Assembly: GCA_020635955.1 (NCBI GenBank)
Contig: JACJYW010000006.1
Coordinates: 252,803-316,802 of the forward strand
DNA length: 64,000 nucleotides
Source: Crocinitomicaceae bacterium
GTDB taxonomy: Bacteria > Bacteroidota > Bacteroidia > Flavobacteriales_D > Crocinitomicaceae
Direction: 5' to 3'
Shown in pieces: positions 18,748 through 26,209 of this stretch (within the stretch, counting starts at the first letter, position 1; each line of letters starts with the position of its first letter). The position numbers and the translations under genes are program-made. Under the pieces are notes generated by a model. That model was not told the DNA's origin and searched no databases. It saw nothing but the letters and a program-made list of their open reading frames with translations.

Positions 18748-18847
18748 ATCAATCTTAAAGTGAGTGAATATAAAGATTTGAGATCAAAGGTAAGGACATA
18801 AAAATCATCAATACGTGAGTTTCATCACATAACAACATGATTTTCAA

Positions 18848-19228
18848 TCAATAATCATTCAGCCATTCCAATGCTTCTTCTAATGTTCTAAAAGCCTTTA
18901 AAGGATGTTTCCGCTTTCTGAACTTCTGATAGATGGTAAACAGGATCTTTTGAGATAGAGATCGAATAACGTAGGCTTCCGCTTTAGCGGGGCGGCCATC
19001 TGTTTGGACTAATTCACGAGCTTCTGGAGTTATGGAAACAAAATCTTCACAATGAATGATCCGTTTGATATTCTCATCTACTTCAAGTTTATCATGGATC
19101 TCGAAACCAAAGCGAATGGCATCAACATCAATTTCTTCTCCTTTATAATAGTGGAGGTAAAGAATATCTTCCTTTATGAGATATCCCTCAAATTGTGTTG
19201 TTTCGAATTTTGACTTTTCAGCTACCAT
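18848..19228 (-). CDS. Small SpoIIAA/STAS-like family protein, copy B
   Basis: This is the second paralogue (126 residues from the chosen ATG at 19228). Conserved blocks are LIKEDILYLHYYKGEEIDVD, SITPEARELVQ, AEAYVIRSLSQKILFTIYQKF and AFRTLEEALEWLNDY. An upstream in-frame ATG at 19267 adds 13 residues absent from the other copies, so the inner start is preferred. It is the most divergent of the four. It is transcribed divergently from the small gene at 19364. Confidence 0.72.
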   Translation of the reverse strand: MVAEKSKFETTQFEGYLIKEDILYLHYYKGEEIDVDAIRFGFEIHDKLEVDENIKRIIHCEDFVSITPEARELVQTDGRPAKAEAYVIRSLSQKILFTIYQKFRKRKHPLKAFRTLEEALEWLNDY

Positions 19229-19363
19229 TTCTGATCCCTTGAAATTAAATATATTATTATTTCTCATATTTCAAAGGATTTAGATGAATATTAAGTATTT
19301 ATACGGACAAATATTCAGCTGAACATCCCAAAATAAATTTGAACTTTTCGTTATATTTCAGAT

Positions 19364-19606
19364 ATGGAACTAGGAGAAATGAAAAATGAATTATTGAATC
19401 TTCAAAAGAAGAATTCATATTCGCCGCAAGACATTGAAAAAGTAACCAGAATGGCTACTATGATCATACAAAGCCCAAGAATTAGTGATGCTCACAAAAA
19501 GGAGTTCGCAGACAGGATCAATATGATCAAAAATAAGGGAGTAGCTAATCTACAACCTGGTGATGTCAAAATGATGCTTGGATTATTTATCCAGGGATTG
19601 TCTTAA
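19364..19606 (+). CDS. Small helical protein of unknown function
   Basis: The 80-residue protein is hydrophilic and probably all-helical (MELGEMKNELLNLQKKNSYS then ADRINMIKNKG and a hydrophobic end MMLGLFIQGLS). I do not recognise it. It is the only plus-strand gene inside the four-paralogue cluster and ends 7 bases before the stop of copy C. The ATG start and non-biased composition make it likely to be real. Confidence 0.6.
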   Translation: MELGEMKNELLNLQKKNSYSPQDIEKVTRMATMIIQSPRISDAHKKEFADRINMIKNKGVANLQPGDVKMMLGLFIQGLS

Positions 19607-19613
19607 TTGATCA

Positions 19614-20006
19614 TCAGCTTTTCTCGAAATTCTTAAGCCAGAGTAGGGCCTCATCTTTACTTTGAAACACCTTAATGGGGTGTTCCTTGCTTCTGAACAT
19701 CCAGTAAAATTTGACCAACAAGCGTTGAGCCAGACTGTGAAATACTATAGCTTCAGCAATAGCATTGATCTTAAGTTCTTCAGCTCGTTTTCTGGCGGCA
19801 GATGAAATAGTGGTGTCTCTTCCCAGATCTGAAGCCACTTTGAAGGGCTGTTCATTCGTAATATGGAGGATGACCAAATACGCTTCTTCAAGATCTTCCG
19901 GCTCAATGACAATATTGTCATGATATTTCACATAAAGCAATTGATGATCAATTTGCTCAATTACTGCTTTGTTTGTTCTAATGATTGCCGGGACGCTATC
20001 AACCAT
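19614..20006 (-). CDS. Small SpoIIAA/STAS-like family protein, copy C
   Basis: This is the third paralogue (130 residues from ATG 20006). It has IDHQLLYVKYHDNIVIEPED, ISSAARKRAEELK, AEAIVFHSLAQRLLVKFYWMF and VFQSKDEALLWLKNF. The alternative ATG at 20036 would overlap the end of copy D and add residues not shared by the family. Copies C and D are closest to each other (both have AEAxVFHSLAQRLLxKFYxxFR), so they look like the youngest duplication. Confidence 0.75.
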   Translation of the reverse strand: MVDSVPAIIRTNKAVIEQIDHQLLYVKYHDNIVIEPEDLEEAYLVILHITNEQPFKVASDLGRDTTISSAARKRAEELKINAIAEAIVFHSLAQRLLVKFYWMFRSKEHPIKVFQSKDEALLWLKNFEKS

Positions 20007-20022
20007 TGCAATTATTCTGAGG

Positions 20023-20418
20023 TCAAAAATTTTCAAGCCACATTAATGCCTCTTCTTTAGACTGAAAGATCTTAAGCGTATGTGGTTGCTTCCTGAACAA
20101 GATATAAAATTTTAACAAGAGCCGTTGCGCTAAACTGTGAAATACAGCTGCTTCTGCAATACAATTGATCTTGAGGGTTTCTGCATGTTTTCTGGCTTCA
20201 GCCGTGGCAGATGAGTATTTACCAAATTCTGACAAAGCCTTTATTTTTCTCCCTTGAGATATCTCATTATAGGCAGCAAGGCTTTCATCAAAATCCTCTG
20301 GCTCAAGCACTGCATTTTCATGATAGAATACGAATACAATATCCTCAGCAATTAATTGAACTGTGGAATGCCTGTTTTTAATAACCTTATCAGATATGGA
20401 TGCAATAGAATCTGTCAT
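20023..20418 (-). CDS. Small SpoIIAA/STAS-like family protein, copy D
   Basis: This is the fourth paralogue (131 residues) and the first gene of the leftward pair D-C. It shares IAEDIVFVFYHENAVLEPEDFDE, ATAEARKHAETLKIN, AEAAVFHSLAQRLLLKFYILF and IFQSKEEALMWLENF. The short distance to copy C (16 bases) suggests one transcript. Confidence 0.75.
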   Translation of the reverse strand: MTDSIASISDKVIKNRHSTVQLIAEDIVFVFYHENAVLEPEDFDESLAAYNEISQGRKIKALSEFGKYSSATAEARKHAETLKINCIAEAAVFHSLAQRLLLKFYILFRKQPHTLKIFQSKEEALMWLENF

Positions 20419-20483
20419 ATTATGTATTGACGATTTGAATATAGCGAGATTGCCGAAATAATTTGAATAATTATCTTTCTATC

Positions 20484-21980
20484 ATGATCAATAAGAAAAA
20501 TAGGAAATTGAAACACTTGTTAAGCTTTTGCTGCTTGCTGTTCTTCACTCATGTCGTTCAAGGCCAATATGAGTATACTATTTTCGAAGAGGAGGAGGGG
20601 TTTGAACAGAAATTTGGCATTAAAGCAGTGGATACATTGAGTTCAGGACTCATTGTTTATAAGCGAGCCAAGAAAGAAGATGTAGCCTTTGTTGGTATAG
20701 TAGGTGAAGAAAGTCCTCACAAAGATGGACCTCCGGTTTATTATGCCTTTGAATTTAATGTCGGAAAAAACAAGAATAAATTATTGCTGTCGGATTGGGC
20801 GAAGAGTATAGATCAACTCCAGGAAAATTACTTATTGATCAAAGATGATGGATTTAAAATATACAGCATTAACAAACAGTTATTCAGTGATTTAGAAACT
20901 TTTAATAAACCAATACTTTATAACAATATACTGATCGTTAAGAAATTCGTTCCGTCAAATGGAGCTTTCAGTTTTTATGGAAACCAGGAAGAACCATACG
21001 TGCTTTATGATCTTTCAAACTCCCTGACCAAAGTCTATTCAGACACCTTCACTTTTGTAGCGCCTTACAAAGAGTATCTGTATCTGAGCAATAGAAGCGA
21101 ATTGGGTAGGTCAAAACTGCTAAATACTCAACTGGAATCAGTATTACCAAAAGGTATGACACCTGAAGGTATTTATGGAGATTATGTGGTAGTAAGCAAT
21201 GAAACCTTAAGCTATTTGGGGGTTATAAATTTAAAAGGAGAGGAGCTGATCCCCTTGAAATATACCAATATTGACATGGGGAGATATAATGAATTTGTAC
21301 AATATGAAGGCAATGGCGTGGGGTTCGGGTACAGGTTCAGACATCAGCCCATTACAGCATCCAATGGAGATTCAACCTTTTTGTTCAATGCCGATTTTAA
21401 ACTTATTTATGCCGATAAAGACTTCAATTACAGAATGATAGAACTAGCTGAAGAGGATTACTACATACAGATTGAACAGAACAGAAACAGAGGTTTGATC
21501 AATAGCGAAGGAAAGATGATCGTACCTATAATGTATAGAAGCTTTGACTTCAAAGAGAATTACATCATGGTTGGTGGGGCCAATTATGAAGATGAAGAAG
21601 TATTCTCGTATGAAGGAAATAAACTCTTTAACGGACCATACCGCCATATATATGATATTCCAGGATCTGATCTTGTGGTGCTCAATGCTTCAAAAGGAAG
21701 TGGATCAACACCAGCAAAGGTATGGCTGGCAGATACTAAGACAAATACCATATTAACACCGGAATCCTTTAATCATTATTGGGGATACAGTGAAGGACTT
21801 ATACAGTTCAGTAATGCTGATCATCATTATTTCTATGATACTACAGGAAACCTGGTTTTTGATCTCATAGCTGATGAAGTGACAGATTTCATTGATGGAA
21901 AAGCCATTGTAGTAAAAGGAAAAAAGCAAGCCACCATCAATAGGAAGGGTGAATTCCTGGTGAAATTTCACAAAGAATAA
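20484..21980 (+). CDS. Exported WG-repeat-like protein
   Basis: The protein (498 residues from ATG 20484) has a basic start and a signal peptide ending near VVQGQ. A TTG seven codons earlier is a less likely start. The second half holds WG/KWG-type repeats: GVINLKGEELIPLKYTNID and GLINSEGKMIVPIMYRSFDF, and a final ATINRKGEFLVKF. Repeats of this sort form beta-rich extracellular or periplasmic modules of unknown function. No T9SS sorting domain is present. It is transcribed divergently from the STAS-like cluster. Confidence 0.8.
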   Translation: MINKKNRKLKHLLSFCCLLFFTHVVQGQYEYTIFEEEEGFEQKFGIKAVDTLSSGLIVYKRAKKEDVAFVGIVGEESPHKDGPPVYYAFEFNVGKNKNKLLLSDWAKSIDQLQENYLLIKDDGFKIYSINKQLFSDLETFNKPILYNNILIVKKFVPSNGAFSFYGNQEEPYVLYDLSNSLTKVYSDTFTFVAPYKEYLYLSNRSELGRSKLLNTQLESVLPKGMTPEGIYGDYVVVSNETLSYLGVINLKGEELIPLKYTNIDMGRYNEFVQYEGNGVGFGYRFRHQPITASNGDSTFLFNADFKLIYADKDFNYRMIELAEEDYYIQIEQNRNRGLINSEGKMIVPIMYRSFDFKENYIMVGGANYEDEEVFSYEGNKLFNGPYRHIYDIPGSDLVVLNASKGSGSTPAKVWLADTKTNTILTPESFNHYWGYSEGLIQFSNADHHYFYDTTGNLVFDLIADEVTDFIDGKAIVVKGKKQATINRKGEFLVKFHKE

Positions 21981-22312
21981 TTCAGGGAGAGGAGAGATTC
22001 TTTTGAGAATATTATCCTGAACACAATATAATTCATCCGGTATTCGTTTAAATGCTATTTAACATAAAATTGTGTTATCAGGCGCACCATGTGTGTTAGC
22101 ATGATAACGCCGTATTATGTTCAATAGCTTGGCTTGTGTGTTGGGGTGTGGATGATGAAGAGGAGGGAACAAGTAATGGGAGCTAACATAATTGGTATAA
22201 CTAAACTTATCTATTATGCTTGCGCTTTATTTGATTAACTTTTTTGGATGGACTTGTGTAATGTATGGAATTGCCTTTCCTATACGAATTTTATTAGAAT
22301 CTGACATTAATT
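21981..22312. other. Gene-poor stretch at the left edge of the accessory island
   Basis: Bases about 22080-22190 differ in texture from the surroundings (GGCGCACCATGTG, CGTATTATGTTCAATAGC, then a G-rich stretch) and contain TGTTAGC at 22094-22100 and its complement GCTAACA at 22182-22188. The 10-mer ATAGCTTGGC recurs near 24300. I read this as the remnant of a repeat element at an island boundary. A 76-codon plus-strand ORF starting at 22216 overlaps the better gene on the other strand and is not called. Confidence 0.45.
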
Positions 22313-22618
22313 CTATTGACCCATTAAAAGTCCTATTATCTGTAGTGAAAAACCCAATACTATTAGTAATAACCCTGCTTTGGCTCTTGTTCGTAATTTA
22401 CGATTATTCTCATTCGCAGATTCTATTACCTTATTTGTTTCTGTGATTAAATCATCTACTCTTTGCTTTCCTGGTTTGTCTGGGTTGGATAATATTGTTT
22501 TGTTCGTATAGGCTCTTATTGGTGGAATTTGAATTTTTGGTAATTCACGGTTCTCAGAAGTGAATATTATAATAACACCAACCATATCAAGTATTAAACC
22601 TAAAATAGACAGCCACAT
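22313..22618 (-). CDS. Small two-segment membrane protein
   Basis: The 101-residue protein has a hydrophobic N-terminal segment (WLSILGLILDMVGVIIIF), a 50-residue charged middle, then a second segment at the C-terminus (AGLLLIVLGFSLQIIGLLMG). Proteins of this plan occur as small hypothetical membrane proteins in many bacteria, frequently in accessory regions. It is preferred over the overlapping plus-strand ORF because of its clean helix-loop-helix layout and ATG start. Function unknown. Confidence 0.65.
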   Translation of the reverse strand: MWLSILGLILDMVGVIIIFTSENRELPKIQIPPIRAYTNKTILSNPDKPGKQRVDDLITETNKVIESANENNRKLRTRAKAGLLLIVLGFSLQIIGLLMGQ

Positions 22619-22699
22619 ACAACTAAGATAATCATTGTATATTAGTATTATGATCTATAGAGTATTATTCTGGTTTAAAAGAAAGTTCTTTTGGAGGTT

Positions 22700-23212
22700 T
22701 TAAACATTCTTTCCGCAATGATATTTATATTTTATTGGCTTATCATTGTTGTCTTTAGCCCCACATGGGCATGGATCATTCGGATATATTTTCTTTACTG
22801 ATGCCAATCTTACTTCTTCTATTGATTCAATATACATATTGAATTGGGCAATAACTGAAGTGGGATGCATATTTTCTTGCTTAGAAATATCTTCAAGTAA
22901 TGATCTAAATTCTCCTGCTTTAATTAACCTGCAATCAGAACAAAGTTTAGCGTATTCATAAATTGATAATGATTTACCAGTTTCGAGTATTACCGGGAAC
23001 TCCATTTTTGGGCTTAGAAATATTGTATATTTTTTATCTAGCCTCGAATTATCTCTAGTCATTACCGCTAGAAAATCATAATCCTCTATAAGCTGTGCTG
23101 TGGTTAATGATTGTTCAAACTCATCTCCACATTCATCTATAAAAGATTCAAGAGTGAATTTTTGAAACTTAGATTCAAGTAATTTAGAAACTTCACTAAA
23201 TGTAATACGCAT
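22700..23212 (-). CDS. SEC-C zinc-motif protein
   Basis: The 170-residue protein has a mostly helical N-terminal region and ends in a SEC-C-like motif, PNDPCPCGAKDN...YKYHCGKN, with the metal ligands C-x-C and H-C. SEC-C motifs bind zinc and occur at the end of SecA and of many uncharacterised proteins, some linked to toxin-antitoxin or phage contexts. A second Cys pair (LCSDC, about residue 91) lies in the middle. Its ATG overlaps the stop of the upstream gene (TAATG), so the two are translationally coupled. The remaining sequence is not recognised. Confidence 0.7.
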   Translation of the reverse strand: MRITFSEVSKLLESKFQKFTLESFIDECGDEFEQSLTTAQLIEDYDFLAVMTRDNSRLDKKYTIFLSPKMEFPVILETGKSLSIYEYAKLCSDCRLIKAGEFRSLLEDISKQENMHPTSVIAQFNMYIESIEEVRLASVKKIYPNDPCPCGAKDNNDKPIKYKYHCGKNV

Positions 23213-23505
23213 TATGCAAACTCGACTTCTCTATAATTAATCTTATCTAGTTTTTGTCTTAGTTTGTCAGTGAACTGCCTTCTAGTTTTTGCTGTTTTAG
23301 ATTTATTAGCTCCTCTAAAATAAGTCAAGTTTCTAATGGCCATTGCTAATTTTATTGATTCTTCAAATTTAGCCTTTGCTTCATCTAATGTTTTAGCACT
23401 AACAACTGGGCCACCTTTATCTAACATTGAAATAGTATAAACATCATTTTCACTATCCTTGAAATATAGTGCGTCTATATTATACATAATTAATTCGTAT
23501 CCCAT
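23212..23505 (-). CDS. HicB-like small protein coupled to the SEC-C gene
   Basis: The 97-residue protein (ATG at 23505; a TTG three codons upstream is less likely) begins with a beta strand pattern ELIMYNIDALYFKDSEND. It continues YTISMLDKGGPVVSAKTLDEAKAKFEESIKLAMAIRNL. This resembles the HicB partial RNase-H fold, in which a ...GGPV.S.GxTxEEA... turn is followed by a long helix. The C-terminus is basic (KSKTAKTRRQFTDKLRQKL), possibly for DNA binding. HicB similarity is by eye only. The gene directly downstream encodes a SEC-C protein rather than HicA. Confidence 0.6.
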   Translation of the reverse strand: MGYELIMYNIDALYFKDSENDVYTISMLDKGGPVVSAKTLDEAKAKFEESIKLAMAIRNLTYFRGANKSKTAKTRRQFTDKLRQKLDKINYREVEFA

Positions 23506-23535
23506 TTCATTCAATTTTAGACCATACTAAAAGTA

Positions 23536-23543
23536 CAAATTTA
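23536..23543 (-). promoter_or_regulatory. Putative -7 box TAAATTTG for the HicB-like/SEC-C pair
   Basis: TAAATTTG on the minus strand is a full match to TAnnTTTG and lies 30 bases before the ATG at 23505. A GTT at the -33 position is the only partial match to the upstream element. Confidence 0.4.
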
Positions 23544-23566
23544 ATTGTATTCATTAAATTCTAACT

Positions 23567-23679
23567 TATAAACGTAATTTCACTTTAAAAGGTACAACAA
23601 GTATACCGTTTTATATTATGTAAGACGTTTATATTCGACAAATATTACCGTTTTTTAAACGAATTGCGTATTTATACGC
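23567..23679. promoter_or_regulatory. Operator-like inverted repeats between divergent genes
   Basis: TATAAACGT (23567-23575) and ACGTTTATA (23625-23633) are exact inverted copies. GCGTATTTATACGC (23666-23679) is a second near-palindrome with 6-bp arms. They lie between the divergent starts at 23505 and 23723. Such spacing is typical of autoregulated small-gene pairs; regulator identity is unknown. Confidence 0.4.
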
Positions 23680-23722
23680 TATCAAATAAACGCTCTTATT
23701 TGTACCTTGTTAAGAAAAAACA

Positions 23723-24034
23723 ATGGATAGAAATGAAAGATTTATAAAATCAAGTAAAAAATTAATGAAATTATTATTGACCGACCAAGATAGGGCGGCA
23801 GGATCATTTACTTTATCTCCAACTCTAAATTTTAGAAAACCAAAGAATAATAGTATCCCTGAAAATGTATTTAAGTATGATACAAAAGATGAATTTCTTA
23901 ACGACTTAATGTGTTTACATTATTCAGCAGATAAAGACACAAGCATGAAATGGATTAAAGAATTAATTGAACACATGGGTTATAATCAAGACGAACCTTT
24001 TGAAGTAGAAATGGTTTCACCACAAACAAAGTGA
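23723..24034 (+). CDS. Hypothetical protein of the accessory island
   Basis: This 103-residue soluble protein has a basic N-terminus (MDRNERFIKSSKKLMKLLL) and an acidic C-terminal half (ADKDTSMKWIKELIEHMGYNQDEPFEVEMV). I do not recognise it. It has an ATG start and its own upstream region with inverted repeats, and it faces away from the HicB-like/SEC-C pair. Its last 49 bases overlap a possible small gene on the other strand. Confidence 0.55.
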   Translation: MDRNERFIKSSKKLMKLLLTDQDRAAGSFTLSPTLNFRKPKNNSIPENVFKYDTKDEFLNDLMCLHYSADKDTSMKWIKELIEHMGYNQDEPFEVEMVSPQTK

Positions 24035-24162
24035 TTAAATAGCCGTTTAATTTCTTCTCGTTGGTCGCTTTTAATTGCAAATTCAAGAAAAGAAGATAGA
24101 AGTATTTGTTCTTCTTTTGAAATATTCAGATTTATTTCAATTTCATTAAATGTAAATTCCAT
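23986..24162 (-). CDS. Possible 58-residue protein overlapping the end of the previous gene
   Basis: A minus-strand frame begins with ATG at 24162 (MEFTFNEIEINLNISKEEQI...) and ends at 23986. The first 45 residues look like an ordinary amphipathic helix protein with good codon use. The last ones are antisense to the neighbouring gene. It could be a partner of the 103-residue gene or a remnant; support is limited. Confidence 0.3.
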   Translation of the reverse strand: MEFTFNEIEINLNISKEEQILLSSFLEFAIKSDQREEIKRLFNHFVCGETISTSKGSS

Positions 24163-24582
24163 AATTCAAGTATTTAGCTTGAACATAAATTCACAATTTT
24201 TATATCAAATAGCTTTTTACGATAAACCTGCGCGAGAGCAAAATAGAAAAGGTCTAGCTTTTTTGTTTTGCGTCTCTACCAAGACTTAGTGTGAAAGGCA
24301 TAGCTTGGCCATGTGTATCGTGGGGCTATTTAACATAATATATATTATATGCCATAATAAGATATCTTAAATCATGCCGAAAAGACCGTCGTTTGGGCAA
24401 TTATAATATAATATTATGTCTGCTCCGCCTAAGGCGGATTGGCTACGCTAAATAGATTCACACAGATCCAACGCGTTCTTTTTTTTATGGAATATTTTGG
24501 CAGTTATAATACACCTTATGTCTGCGCTCATTCTTCGCTTGCTAAAGTAAATAGCCGCACAGGCCATCACGCTCCAGCGCGC
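24163..24582. repeat. Repeat-rich junction without genes
   Basis: This stretch holds several decayed repeats. There is an imperfect hairpin at about 24232-24280, and a TAACATAAT/TATTATG-type AT block. A perfect 7-bp hairpin TCCGCCT/AGGCGGA lies at 24424-24438, and two related blocks, ATTATGTCTGCTCCGC (about 24414) and CTTATGTCTGCGCTC (about 24515). GC-rich CCAGCGCGCGGACAG follows. The composition differs from all flanking genes. A 71-codon ORF across it is a by-product of the repeats. I read it as a mobile-element or cassette junction remnant. Confidence 0.5.
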
Positions 24583-24597
24583 GGACAGTTTTATTTT
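24583..24597 (+). repeat. Left arm of a 15-bp imperfect inverted repeat
   Basis: GGACAGTTTTATTTT is the inverted complement of 28306-28320 with one mismatch (14/15). It touches the stop codon of the nuclease-like gene. The pair encloses 3.7 kb holding the four-gene unit and a small basic ORF. Confidence 0.45.
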
Positions 24598-26209
24598 AAA
24601 ATTCAAACATATTTCTTTCGTTTAGAATATTTGGTCGTTTTGGTTTATACTTAACTAAACTGTATTTTATTCCGGGTAGAATTTCATGTTTTTTGAAATG
24701 TTTATCCAGAATGTTGAATATTTTGAATTTTCTATCAGCCAAGTTCTGTTCCATTTGTTCAAGATCTGATGTATGTAATATCATCAATGGCTTAATTTCA
24801 TGTGCACTGTAATGTAATCTATTAAATAAGCTATCAAATTCTTTATTAAACAAGTGAATTGTAAAAACTACCGTAAGCGAAATATCTCTCGTAATAATTA
24901 TAGGGTAAATCGTATGTTTTTTACCTAATTGAAATTTAGCATCTAAATTATGAGGATCATCAAGGAACGATTTAAGGTTTTTAACCAGTTGAGTTAGACC
25001 ATGATCTTTGAAGAATTTATCCCTGTCATCACCATAAAAATCCTTCAAACTTTTACCATATTTTGAGGCACTTGGAATATTACTTGATTTCACTTCACCG
25101 AAAAGTATTCTTTTATTATGTCGTATATAAATATCTCCTTTTTCATTTCCCTTCTCTAACAGGTCATCAAATAATTTCGGCTCAGGATGCTTAAGAAAAT
25201 GAAATGCCCTTCTTAGTGAATCCTCTATATAACCTTCATAGAATTTGCCAATCTCTCCTTTATATTCCTTAATGATAGATTTTCTCTGTTTGGGGTCTTT
25301 AACCCCATATAAAAGAGAGTCAAACAAGAATTCCCAAATAATTAAATTGTAGCACTTGTCTAAAACAAATCTTCTATCCAAGATCACATAACTATTTTTG
25401 TCAAATTCATATAATGGACTTTTCTTTATATCCAAAGCTTCCAGTTGATTGCCAATTTTTATAGGTAATTCTCTTTTGGATAAACGTTCAATTACTGGAT
25501 TTTCTCCTTCTTGTTTTATGAATTGACTGAATTCTTCTTTTGTACTGCCTGAGAATAAGAATAGTGATCCTATTTCTGTCAAGTATGATTTCCAATCCTT
25601 CCCTACTTCACGCATTAAATACTCTTCGAAATCTTTGGAATATTTACTTTCTACGACCAAATGTTTAAACAATAAAATACCTTTATATATTGTCATAACG
25701 GGGTCCGTATTTTGAAATAATTCATTATAAGCTAATATTCCTGCATTTAACTCTTCTAAACTAGGATTCTTAACATTTTTATGACTATACTGACTAGTAG
25801 CTTTATTCAGGCAGAGATAATATTCAATGAATTTCTGTTCCTGAAGTTCATTTGTTTGACCATTTTCAGTTTCATTTATAAGATCAGAATTGATAATCTC
25901 CATCATTCCAAAAACATTTGATGGTCTATTGAAAATCAGAACTTTGTCTTTTAAAATATTCTTTAAACGGGTTTTACCTGTACTTTCTGTTCGTAAAAGA
26001 TGATTTAAAATTTCAATCTGCTTCTTTTTCGAATAGTCAAAATATATAGAATTTCTCGGCATTAAAAGCCCATTTATCAAAGCTAGTCTTGCTAACACTT
26101 CAGTTTTTGAAATACCAGATCTTTTAAGGAAATCGATACGATCTTTGGGTTCTGGAATCCCATATAAATTTTCGTAATCTAGGACTATTCCAATATTAGG
26201 CAAATTCAT
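24596..26209 (-). CDS. PD-(D/E)XK nuclease-like protein with a large unknown N-terminal region
   Basis: The 537-residue protein has a C-terminal half with a PD-(D/E)XK nuclease pattern. GKFYEGYIEDSLRRAF (helix with the first acidic residue) is followed by KGDIYI (D359) and FGEVKSS (E372, K374), i.e. D-x12-E-x-K, and a later strand YPIIITRD. Mrr/NERD-type and Holliday-junction-like nucleases share this core. Residues 1-310 are not recognised; the start MNLPNIGIVLDYENLY slightly recalls NYN/PIN nucleases (an Asp after a hydrophobic strand), but further Asp motifs are not clear. The ATG overlaps the stop of the HEPN gene by 4 bases (ATGA), so the two proteins are made together. A nuclease effector in defence is the inferred role. 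Confidence 0.7.
   Translation of the reverse strand: MNLPNIGIVLDYENLYGIPEPKDRIDFLKRSGISKTEVLARLALINGLLMPRNSIYFDYSKKKQIEILNHLLRTESTGKTRLKNILKDKVLIFNRPSNVFGMMEIINSDLINETENGQTNELQEQKFIEYYLCLNKATSQYSHKNVKNPSLEELNAGILAYNELFQNTDPVMTIYKGILLFKHLVVESKYSKDFEEYLMREVGKDWKSYLTEIGSLFLFSGSTKEEFSQFIKQEGENPVIERLSKRELPIKIGNQLEALDIKKSPLYEFDKNSYVILDRRFVLDKCYNLIIWEFLFDSLLYGVKDPKQRKSIIKEYKGEIGKFYEGYIEDSLRRAFHFLKHPEPKLFDDLLEKGNEKGDIYIRHNKRILFGEVKSSNIPSASKYGKSLKDFYGDDRDKFFKDHGLTQLVKNLKSFLDDPHNLDAKFQLGKKHTIYPIIITRDISLTVVFTIHLFNKEFDSLFNRLHYSAHEIKPLMILHTSDLEQMEQNLADRKFKIFNILDKHFKKHEILPGIKYSLVKYKPKRPNILNERNMFEF

Noticed and set aside
22094..22188. Possible integron attC-like site (GTTAGC ... GCTAAC)
   Set aside because: The order of the core motifs is opposite to that of attC (which runs RYYYAAC first, then GTTRRRY) and no integrase is visible.
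22216..22446. 76-codon plus-strand ORF
   Set aside because: It overlaps the 101-residue membrane protein on the minus strand, which has a clearer two-helix plan and ATG start.
24439..24654. 71-codon plus-strand ORF
   Set aside because: It is formed by hairpins and the repeat-rich junction and runs into the antisense of the nuclease-like gene.
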